Made by a program: the position numbers and the translations under genes. A stretch of 8,243 nt of DNA from Pseudomonadota bacterium (lineage in GTDB: Bacteria; Myxococcota; UBA9042; PHBI01). The stretch is from the NCBI GenBank assembly GCA_005788935.1, contig SYAK01000136.1, forward strand, positions 1 to 8,243, written 5' to 3'. Positions 1-5,136 of the stretch are shown piece by piece (positions within the stretch are counted from its first letter, which is position 1; each line of letters starts with the position of its first letter). The notes below the pieces were generated by a model that worked only from the letters and a program-made list of their open reading frames with translations, was not told the DNA's origin and searched no databases.

Positions 1-305
1 ACCAGCGCCCGCGGGGTCACGGTCCGCGCCGTCCCGCCACCCTCGGGCGGCGCGAGGCGCGCTAGCAAGGGCAACCCGAAGGCCGCCGTCTTCCCCGTCC
101 CTGTCCGCGCTCGCCCGATGACGTCCCGCCCGGCGAGCAGAGGCGCGATGGCCTTCTGCTGGATGGGGGTAGGGTTCTCGAAGCCGAGATCCACGAGCGC
201 TCGCCGGATGCGCGGGTCGAGGCCGAGTGCTTCGAAGCCGGTCGGGGCCGCTTCGGGCGTGGGCAGGGTGGGGAGCTCGGAGGTCTCGGCGTGGGGATGC
301 GACAT
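1..305 (-). CDS. DEAD-box ATP-dependent RNA helicase, N-terminal part (runs off left edge)
   Basis: Reading the minus strand from the ATG at 305-303 gives 101 residues before the window ends, with no stop. After a Pro/Thr-rich N-terminus of about 20 residues comes the DEAD-box Q-motif region: an upstream aromatic F24, then [13 protein letters not shown] at 41-53 with the ATP-sensing Gln at 49. Walker A (motif I) follows as ARTGTGKT at 66-73. The last residues, PRALV, are where the family continues into motif Ia (PTREL). Such proteins unwind or remodel RNA in the cytoplasm in ribosome assembly, mRNA decay or cold adaptation. The motifs make the family secure, but without the C-terminus the subtype (RhlE, DeaD, RhlB or other) cannot be named. 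No clear Shine-Dalgarno precedes the ATG, so the start is less certain than the family. Confidence 0.9.
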   Translation of the reverse strand, partial: MSHPHAETSELPTLPTPEAAPTGFEALGLDPRIRRALVDLGFENPTPIQQKAIAPLLAGRDVIGRARTGTGKTAAFGLPLLARLAPPEGGGTARTVTPRAL

Positions 306-534
306 GCGCGGCGCTATGTCTGTTCGGCCAGCGGGTGTCAATGTCAGCGCGCCGAAGGTGTCGCTTTTCATCGGGTGGCCCAGCCGCCGTGCACGTCAGC
401 GGGCGATCCCGGACCGAGACCTCTGCAGCACCCGGACGCAGCCGCCCTTCGACGTCATGGAACCGAATGCTTCAATCATTGAAACACAATGTTTCACGCC
501 GTCGCGCAGGGCCTGCACCTTGAAACAGAACGTT
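306..534. other. Non-coding gap between the helicase and the adaptor gene
   Basis: This is 229 bp with no credible gene on either strand; the plus-strand open frame across it runs antisense into the neighbouring real gene. It must hold the helicase promoter and any end signal of the exporter operon. Its right part is AT-richer than its surroundings and holds two 17-bp inverted repeats. A GC-rich inverted repeat, GCAGGGCCTGC at 506-516, lies between them; its loop is too short for a good terminator. Confidence 0.6.
480..496. promoter_or_regulatory. Perfect 17-bp inverted repeat, operator-like (dyad 1)
   Basis: TGAAACA-CAA-TGTTTCA: two perfect 7-bp arms around a 3-bp centre. It overlaps a second small palindrome, TTCAAT-C-ATTGAA at 471-483, so extra half-sites lie to its left. 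A dyad of this size suits a dimeric helix-turn-helix repressor such as a TetR/AcrR-family protein; that identity is inference, and no regulator gene lies in the window. It sits 175 bp or more upstream of the helicase start and just past the end of the adaptor gene. Confidence 0.5.
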
Positions 535-537
535 TCA
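521..537. promoter_or_regulatory. 17-bp inverted repeat, operator-like (dyad 2), overlapping the adaptor stop codon
   Basis: TGAAAC-AGAAC-GTTTCA: 6-bp perfect arms around a 5-bp centre, the same overall length and the same TGAAAC/GTTTCA half-sites as dyad 1. The centres are 41 bp apart, close to four helical turns, so two bound dimers would face the same side of the DNA. The TGA stop of the adaptor gene (537-535) is part of the left arm as read on the minus strand. Pairing with dyad 1 makes chance less likely. Confidence 0.5.
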
Positions 538-1716
538 TTCGTCCGGCATCCTTGGCGACTCGGTCGGCACGGCCGCGACAGGTCCGCCCACGTCGATGAG
601 GGCCGTCACGCGCTGCCCGACAATGAGCCCGGCCTGCACGCCTTCCGACAGCGCCACACGCACCTCAAGGATCTTGACGTCGTTCCGCTCGACCGGGTCA
701 TCCGTCCGCACGTTCTTGCGCCCCATGCGCCGCCCGAGCTCGACCACCTCGCCGGTGAAGACCCGATCTCCGAAGGCCTTTGCGACGACCCGGACCTTCG
801 CCCCCACAGTGACCCGGGCGATGTCGCGCTCATCCACGTCGACCCGCACCTCGAGGTGGGCCGTCTCTCCGAGCGTCACCGGGGCCTCACCGCCGGGCTG
901 GTGGAACTCACCGGCCTGGACCCGCACCGCGAGCACCTCACCTGCCGTCGGCGCGCGCACGACCCGCTCATCGAGCCGCACCTTGGCCTCCACGAGGCGC
1001 CCCTCGGCCAGCGCCACTTGAGCCTCGGCCTCCGCCACATCCTCCGCGCGACTGCCGTTCACGACCGCCTGACGACGGGCCTTGGCGGCGGTGGCCGCGA
1101 AGCTGTCCGCCTCGGCCTGACGCCGCGCGCGCTCAACCTCGTCCGCGGTCGACGCTGCTCCGGCCGCAAGCCGTGCAAGCCGCGCCTCGACCCCCTTCGA
1201 CAGGGCCGCCCGCGCCTCCGCACCGCGCGCCTCGGCCACCGCCGCCTGCACCTCCTCGGCGCGGCTCCCGCGGGTCACCTGCAGCATCCGCGCCCTGGCG
1301 AGCGCCACCTCGGCCTCGGCGACCTTGACCGCGGCCTGCTGAGACGCGTCCTCGAGGGTCAGCAGCGGGTCGCCAGCCACCACCCGCTGCCCGGCATGGA
1401 CGTGAACCTCGCGCACCCGCCCGGCCACGGCACTCGCGACCGCGATCTCCTCGCCGCGCGGCTCGACCATGCCGTTGCCCCCGATGACAGCGCCTGCTGC
1501 TGCGGCCGTCGCGGCGAGCGTCGGATCCCGCAGGTCCTCCTTCACCGCGTCAGCCCGTCCCGCGATCTCGGCGGGCGGAACGACGACGCGCTCGGCCACT
1601 GCGCGGTCGGGTGCGCGCGGGACGGTCGGCGCATCGCGCGTCACGAGCGAGAAGATGGACCAGCCCATGCCGGCCAGCAGGGCGATGGAGAGGGTCGACC
1701 AGAGGATGCGCTTCAT
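535..1716 (-). CDS. HlyD/DevB-type periplasmic adaptor (membrane fusion protein) of an ABC exporter
   Basis: The protein has 393 residues and links an inner-membrane ABC exporter to the outer membrane across the periplasm. One N-terminal membrane anchor lies at about 4-25, followed by a charged linker. A first half-lipoyl segment is at about 92-122 (AGRVREVHVHAGQRVVAGDPLL). An Ala/Arg/Glu-rich coiled-coil hairpin covers about 125-250, and the second half-lipoyl is at about 252-272 (RAPTAGEVLAVRVQAGE). Beta-barrel and membrane-proximal domains fill about 285-376. The hairpin contains two similar turns, RGSRAEEV at 149-156 and NGSRAEDV at 220-227, of the kind found in DevB-like adaptors. Its ATG overlaps the ATPase stop as ATGA (1716-1713), so the two are translationally coupled. 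It is the last gene of the permease-ATPase-adaptor operon. No TolC-type partner is in view, and the substrate cannot be read from the sequence. Confidence 0.88.
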   Translation of the reverse strand: MKRILWSTLSIALLAGMGWSIFSLVTRDAPTVPRAPDRAVAERVVVPPAEIAGRADAVKEDLRDPTLAATAAAAGAVIGGNGMVEPRGEEIAVASAVAGRVREVHVHAGQRVVAGDPLLTLEDASQQAAVKVAEAEVALARARMLQVTRGSRAEEVQAAVAEARGAEARAALSKGVEARLARLAAGAASTADEVERARRQAEADSFAATAAKARRQAVVNGSRAEDVAEAEAQVALAEGRLVEAKVRLDERVVRAPTAGEVLAVRVQAGEFHQPGGEAPVTLGETAHLEVRVDVDERDIARVTVGAKVRVVAKAFGDRVFTGEVVELGRRMGRKNVRTDDPVERNDVKILEVRVALSEGVQAGLIVGQRVTALIDVGGPVAAVPTESPRMPDE

Positions 1717-2465
1717 GCGTGGGGGCTCCCGTGCGAGACCGCAGCCAGACCGGCGACGGCGGAGGTGGCCGCGATGCGACCGTCCTCGATTGACACGATG
1801 CGGTCCGCGAACTGAAAGATGCGGTTGTCGTGCGTCACGATGACGACCGTGGTGCTGCGACGGCGGGCGAGACCGACGAGCAGCTCGGTCACCTCGTGCC
1901 CGGTCGTCGCGTCGAGCGCTGCGGTGGGCTCGTCGGCGAGGATGAGTGGCGGCTCGCCAGCGAGGGCGCGGGCGATGGCGACGCGCTGACGCTGACCACC
2001 CGACCGCTCGTTCGGGCGCCGCGTCCGTTTGTCGGCGAGACCGACCTGCTCGAGGAGCGCGTCCGCCTCGGCGATGGCGGCCCGCTTGGACTGCCCTCGG
2101 AGACGCGCAATCATCGCGACGTTGTCGCGCGCCGTGAGGGACGCGAGCAGGTTGTGCCCCTGAAAGACGAACCCGATGAGCGCCGCCCGCACCGCTGGCA
2201 GTTCACGCTCGCGCAGGCTCGCCACGTCATGCCCGAAGAGTCGGACCGCGCCCGAGCTGGCCTGAAGCACGCACCCGAGAATCGAGAGCAGCGTCGTCTT
2301 CCCCGACCCCGACGGACCGACGAGCATCACGAGTTCGCCGCGCGCGACCTGAAAGTCCACGTCGGACAGCGCCTGGAACGCGAGCGCCCCGGTTCCGAAG
2401 CGCTTGTTCACGCCACGGGCGTCGACTGCGAGGGGCGGAGATTCGTGGGTCAAGGCGGGTTCCAT
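1713..2465 (-). CDS. ABC transporter ATP-binding protein, DevA/LolD/MacB type
   Basis: This 250-residue ATPase powers the FtsX-type permease encoded just upstream. Walker A is GPSGSGKT at 50-57, the Q-loop is FVFQ at 99-102 followed by GHNLL, Walker B is LILADEP at 174-180 with D178/E179, the D-loop is ALD at 183-185, and the switch histidine is H212 in VTHD. The signature reads NERSGGQRQRV at 152-162, so the usual Leu of LSGGQ is Arg here (R154); the SGGQ core is intact and activity is expected. Length fits the DevA/LolD/MacB group, whose members drive mechanotransmission or lipid and peptide export rather than import. The start at 2465 lacks a recognisable Shine-Dalgarno: the 39-nt leader on the coding strand is C/T-rich, so translation may depend on coupling to the permease. 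The stop overlaps the adaptor start by 4 nt. Confidence 0.93.
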   Translation of the reverse strand: MEPALTHESPPLAVDARGVNKRFGTGALAFQALSDVDFQVARGELVMLVGPSGSGKTTLLSILGCVLQASSGAVRLFGHDVASLRERELPAVRAALIGFVFQGHNLLASLTARDNVAMIARLRGQSKRAAIAEADALLEQVGLADKRTRRPNERSGGQRQRVAIARALAGEPPLILADEPTAALDATTGHEVTELLVGLARRRSTTVVIVTHDNRIFQFADRIVSIEDGRIAATSAVAGLAAVSHGSPHA

Positions 2466-2504
2466 CCGGTAGGGCAGGGGAGGGGAAGGGGCACCCCCGA
2501 GAAT
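2466..2504 (-). other. Pyrimidine-rich spacer between permease and ATPase genes
   Basis: On the coding strand this 39-nt spacer is strongly C/T-rich (CCCCTTCCCCTCCCCTGCCC) and has no purine-rich ribosome binding site before the ATPase ATG. It could simply be weak initiation within an operon; a hairpin is not evident. Confidence 0.35.
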
Positions 2505-3719
2505 TCAGCGGAAGACCATGCCGGGCTCGAGGCGACGCACGCGCCGCAGCGCGAGGAACGACGCCAGCACGCAGAGCGTCACCATCACGACCGGAGTCGC
2601 GATGACAAGCTCGAGCGGCACGATCATCGCGAGGTTCGCCGAACGGATACCCTCGGCCGCGAAGCCGACGAGGCCGAGGCCGATCCACGAACCCAACACG
2701 CCGTACGCAATCGATTGCACAACCAGAAGGCGCGACAGATCGCCCGAGGTGGCGCCGATAGCCTTCAGTGTCCCGAACTCCCTCAGGTTGTCGATGACAG
2801 ATGAGAACATCGACAGCGCCACGATGATGAAGCCGATGATGAGCCCGAACGCGGTCGAGGTCCCGAAGGTGATGCCAAGCTGCTCGCTCAGCAGCGTCTT
2901 GACGATCGCGGCGTGAAAGGCGGGTCGGGTGAGCACCCGTGTCTCGGGCAGGCGTGTGGCAAGCTCGCCCGCGACCGCCTCGGGCGACTCCCCGTCGGCG
3001 ACCTTGACCAACACGAAATGCTGCGACTCCGCCGGGACTTCGAGGATGTCCCGGGCACGATCGAGCGCCGTGAACGCATAGGGGGGCCCGAACGGCAGCA
3101 GCCCCCACGTGAACCCCCACGCGGTCAGCGCATAGCCATTGACCTCGCGCTCGCTGCCAAGGTTGACAGCCCCCATCTTCTCGCGCCGCGCGTCCTCGAG
3201 GAAGAGCGCGTCAGGCATCGCGAGGGAGGCGGGGTCGCCAGCGATGACGTTCCAGGGCCCGCCAAGCATCGGCGCTGAAGGTGCCCCCGGTCGCTCGACG
3301 CCGATGAGCGTGATGGGTTCCGAGCCGCCCCAGGGACGCTGGATGCCGCTCGTGCCATAGATGAGTGGGGCCGCGACCGCGACACCGGGGGTGGCGCGGG
3401 CCTGCACGAGCACGGACTCTGCGAGCAACTTGCCGGGCTGCAGCTGGTTCGTGCCGGGCGGACAGATCCACACGTCGGCGCCCGCGTTGTCGACGAACAT
3501 CGTGTTCTTCTGAAGAAGCCCGAACAGGATCCCGAGCTGTTGCGCCGCGAGCACCACCGCGAAGACCACGCCGAGGGTCGTACCGACAAGCTTCGGCTTG
3601 TCGTGAAACATCATGCGCAGACCGAGCGACGCGGTCGCGGCGGCTCGAGGCAGGGTCCCGCGGCGGGCCTGTGCGAGCCGCCGTCCGATGTCGGGCTCGG
3701 AGCGTTGGGCAGGCGTCAC
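2505..3719 (-). CDS. ABC exporter permease, FtsX/DevC (MacB-like) family
   Basis: The protein has 404 residues and forms the membrane part of the exporter with the neighbouring ATPase and adaptor. It shows the four-helix FtsX/MacB layout: TM1 at about 43-68, a large periplasmic domain at about 72-275, TM2 at about 281-306, TM3 at about 331-355 and TM4 at about 368-391. The cytoplasmic loop NLREFGTLKAIGA (311-323) between TM2 and TM3 is the conserved region that contacts the ATPase. The periplasmic domain opens with ADVWICPPGT (81-90), like the D-x-W motif of DevC proteins. The chosen start is GTG at 3719-3717; family similarity begins near residue 27, with a basic N-terminal tail before TM1. 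Met36/Met37 are possible alternative starts but would leave little before TM1. It is the first gene of the operon, so the promoter should lie in 3720-3982. Confidence 0.88.
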   Translation of the reverse strand: MTPAQRSEPDIGRRLAQARRGTLPRAAATASLGLRMMFHDKPKLVGTTLGVVFAVVLAAQQLGILFGLLQKNTMFVDNAGADVWICPPGTNQLQPGKLLAESVLVQARATPGVAVAAPLIYGTSGIQRPWGGSEPITLIGVERPGAPSAPMLGGPWNVIAGDPASLAMPDALFLEDARREKMGAVNLGSEREVNGYALTAWGFTWGLLPFGPPYAFTALDRARDILEVPAESQHFVLVKVADGESPEAVAGELATRLPETRVLTRPAFHAAIVKTLLSEQLGITFGTSTAFGLIIGFIIVALSMFSSVIDNLREFGTLKAIGATSGDLSRLLVVQSIAYGVLGSWIGLGLVGFAAEGIRSANLAMIVPLELVIATPVVMVTLCVLASFLALRRVRRLEPGMVFR

Positions 3720-3920
3720 GTCGGACCCCGTGCGGCCATGGGTTGTCGGGGGGGAGGCATCGGGCTCCGGGGCGGCCTTGAGCGCGCAATTCGCATGGCC
3801 GTCGAACGGGGAGTTCTAGTAACGCGCGCGGCGGGGCCAAGTCCGAAATTCAAGAATTCGTCCAAAACATGCGAGGCGCGCCCTTGGCCTCGGTGAGCGC
3901 CAAGCCCGTCGCGGCACGCT

Positions 3921-3937
3921 TGGCACGCTTCTTGCCT
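3921..3937 (+). promoter_or_regulatory. Sigma-54 (-24/-12) promoter of the dksA-like gene
   Basis: TGGCACGCTTCTTGCCT at 3921-3937 matches the sigma-54 consensus TGGCACG-N4-TTGCW at every defined position except the last W. GG lies at 3922-3923 and GC at 3934-3935, exactly 12 bp apart as the holoenzyme requires. Transcription should begin near 3947, giving a leader of about 36 nt with the ribosome binding site near its end. The -24 element lies at the join of a tandem 9-bp repeat, GGCACGCTT twice (3913-3930). Confidence 0.75.
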
Positions 3938-3970
3938 CGCGTTGGCGGTGCATCCAGACGCGAACCCACG

Positions 3971-3976
3971 CAGGAG
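3971..3976 (+). promoter_or_regulatory. Ribosome binding site of the dksA-like gene
   Basis: CAGGAG ends 6 nt before the ATG at 3983. This fixes the start there rather than at the in-frame ATG at 3869, which lies upstream of the sigma-54 promoter. Confidence 0.7.
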
Positions 3977-3982
3977 CCGTCC

Positions 3983-4321
3983 ATGTCTGCAGACGTCCAT
4001 GACCTCGCATCCCTCCGATCCGAACTCGAGCATCAGCTCGCGACCCATCAGGCGCGGTTCCGTCGCCTCGACGACCACCGCCACAACCGCGACGGCCTGC
4101 CATCGCAGGACTGGGAGGACCGCGCGACCGAGCAGGAAAACGATGAGATCGTCGACCGCCTCGAGCCGATGACCCGCCGCGAAATCGAGGCCCTCGAGGC
4201 CGCCCTCGCCCGCCTCGACGCCGGTGTGGCGTTCACCTGCCAGCGCTGCGGGGACGCCATTCATCCACGTCGCGTCGCGATGCTCCCCGCGACGCCGTTC
4301 TGTGCCGACTGCGCGAACTGA
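3983..4321 (+). CDS. DksA/TraR-family zinc-finger transcription factor
   Basis: The protein has 112 residues. An N-terminal helix (about 5-30) pairs with a second helix (about 45-80) to form the coiled coil that family members insert into the RNA polymerase secondary channel. The tip carries DWEDRA at 43-48, which fits the D-x-x-D-x-A motif (D43, D46, A48) that E. coli DksA needs for activity. The C-terminal finger is C86-X2-C89-X17-C107-X2-C110 with the family's CxxCGxxI...R...LP pattern, all four Cys present. At 112 residues it is shorter than E. coli DksA (151) and longer than TraR. By family knowledge such proteins tune initiation, often with ppGpp; this one may act as a stress-specific DksA paralogue. 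The 36-nt leader and sigma-54 promoter suggest induction by an enhancer-binding activator. A 38-codon in-frame extension upstream (from 3869) is rejected because it would begin before the promoter. Confidence 0.88.
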   Translation: MSADVHDLASLRSELEHQLATHQARFRRLDDHRHNRDGLPSQDWEDRATEQENDEIVDRLEPMTRREIEALEAALARLDAGVAFTCQRCGDAIHPRRVAMLPATPFCADCAN

Positions 4322-4335
4322 TAAAGCGCGCCCCC

Positions 4336-4391
4336 GACCGTGTGGCCGGACCCGCCCGCGCGGGCGAACCCGCACACCCGGTCAGACCGGG
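4336..4391. terminator. GC-rich hairpin region between two convergent genes
   Basis: The 60 bp between the two convergent stop codons hold a perfect 14-bp palindrome, CGCCCGCGCGGGCG (4353-4366). It is flanked by roughly complementary arms, GACCGTGTG (4336-4344) and CACACCCGGTC (4373-4383), that pair with a 2-nt bulge. A further inverted repeat, CCCGGT-CAG-ACCGGG (4377-4391), has the minus-strand stop codon at its centre. There is no T-run, so this would be an atypical bidirectional terminator or just a structured spacer. Confidence 0.4.
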
Positions 4392-4723
4392 CCCGCCCCG
4401 TCCACGCTCGCAGGCGAACCACCCGCTGGCGGCGCGGGGGCCTCGCCCTTGTCAAGCAGGTAGATGATCCCGAGCACCACGAAGACCGCTCCCGCCGCGC
4501 GCTTCAGCCAGATCGGCGGGATGACCTTCACGAGGGCCGCGCCGACCAAAACGGCGATCGCCGCGCTCGCCACCAGCGCCAGCGCAGACCCGAGGAACAC
4601 CATCCACCGCGAGGCCCCGCCAGCGGCGAGCGAGAGGGTGGCGAGTTGCGTCTTGTCCCCGAGTTCGGCGATGAAGACGGCGATGAAGGTCGATGTGAAG
4701 AGCTTCCAATCCATGACGCCCAT
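4382..4723 (-). CDS. GDT1/UPF0016 (TMEM165-like) family membrane protein, single-domain form
   Basis: The protein has 113 residues with about three hydrophobic helices (about 8-34, 38-66 and 73-94). The family hallmark E-x-G-D-K-T lies in helix 1 as ELGDKT at 20-25. Characterised GDT1/TMEM165 and Mnx/MneA-type members move Mn2+ (and Ca2+) out of the cytoplasm in exchange for protons, and usually carry two copies of the motif in about 190 or more residues. Here there is one copy, so a homo-oligomer or an unseen partner half is needed. The C-terminal tail is Ala/Pro/Gly-rich. Met4 (4714) is a possible start; neither Met1 nor Met4 has a strong ribosome binding site. No Mn2+-sensing riboswitch (yybP-ykoY) was recognised upstream. 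It converges on the DksA-like gene and follows the decayed region at 4778-5132. Confidence 0.85.
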   Translation of the reverse strand: MGVMDWKLFTSTFIAVFIAELGDKTQLATLSLAAGGASRWMVFLGSALALVASAAIAVLVGAALVKVIPPIWLKRAAGAVFVVLGIIYLLDKGEAPAPPAGGSPASVDGAGPV

Positions 4724-4777
4724 GTCCGCACAAAGCCGGAACTCATCAAGTTTCTGGAGAATCAGGTCCCGCCAGTC

Positions 4778-5132
4778 TCACGCAGGCGCGATCGGCCGCA
4801 CGAGGCGAAAACCAGGGATCTCGCCTGGAAGGTCCGGATCGGCCGTCAGAGGTTGGGCCGCGCTTCATTGCGTGGCTGGCGACTGAAACGAGCAGCCGCG
4901 ATGGGCCTCGCGAGCCGTGGTCGTCGGCACCGTCCACACGAGCGTGCGCTATCTGGCGAGGCTCACGGGGGGCCTTCCGCAACATCGCAGCACGGGTCAG
5001 GCGGACCTCCGAGGTGTCGCCCTCGGCAAGGGCGAACGCGCCCTCCGGTAAACTGACGTGCCCGTCTGGCACGAGGCCACGCGTCCATCGGGCCGTCAGT
5101 CTTTGGCGCCGCCCTGCAAATCTGCGCGACAC
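4778..5132 (-). pseudogene. Eroded remnant of a formylglycine-generating-enzyme (sulfatase-modifying factor)-like gene
   Basis: On the minus strand one frame ends in IPGFRLVRPIAPA followed by TGA (4780-4778). The GFRLVRP ending is typical of FGE/sulfatase-modifying domains and their relatives. The same frame is interrupted by an in-frame TGA at 4867-4865 and by a TAG upstream near 4940. A different frame, open from GTG at 5132, holds LPEGAFALAEGDTSEVRLTRA (about residues 29-49), which resembles the start of the domain (G-x-F-x-M-G...V-x-L-T). The catalytic and metal-binding centre is missing between them, and the two ends are in different frames. The simplest reading is a gene that lost its middle and then decayed. 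No function is expected. The motifs are short and a chance match is possible, so confidence is modest. The 128-residue open frame across it (5132-4746) is not judged a real protein. Confidence 0.42.
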
Positions 5133-5136
5133 CCTT

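Larger units (their letters stand above)
3720..3982. other. Divergent intergenic region between exporter operon and dksA-like gene
   Basis: This 263-bp region separates the minus-strand permease from the plus-strand zinc-finger gene and should carry both promoters. The stretch at about 3841-3870 is clearly AT-richer than the flanking DNA. It holds an imperfect dyad, CGAA-N9-TTCG at 3844-3860, that encloses a GAATTC. The plus-strand promoter is identifiable as sigma-54 type (separate entry). No convincing -35/-10 pair could be assigned for the minus-strand operon. Confidence 0.5.

Noticed and set aside
506..516. GCAGGGCCTGC as a terminator for the exporter operon
   Set aside because: The arms are 4-5 bp with a loop of 1-3 nt and no T-run follows.
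118..1815. A 565-codon plus-strand open frame
   Set aside because: It lies antisense to the adaptor gene and the helicase N-terminus, both with clear family motifs, and its product is Arg/His/Pro-rich with no domain. Long antisense frames are expected in DNA this GC-rich.
1830..2804. A 324-codon plus-strand open frame
   Set aside because: It is antisense to the ABC ATPase and permease, which carry complete motifs; its translation has shadow-frame composition.
3869..3982. 38-codon N-terminal extension of the DksA-like protein
   Set aside because: It would begin upstream of the sigma-54 promoter, and the ATG at 3983 has a good ribosome binding site and fits the family start.
3716..4375. A 219-codon minus-strand open frame across the dksA-like gene
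   Set aside because: It is antisense to the DksA-like coding region and its sigma-54 promoter and has no recognisable domain.
4724..4800. Possible Mn2+ riboswitch (yybP-ykoY) before the GDT1 gene
   Set aside because: No matching conserved loops or hairpin pair could be seen, and the region is taken up by the FGE-like ending.
4746..5132. A 128-residue minus-strand open frame as an intact gene
   Set aside because: The sequence changes frame relative to the recognisable FGE-like ending, and the frame has no domain as a whole; a decayed remnant explains it better.
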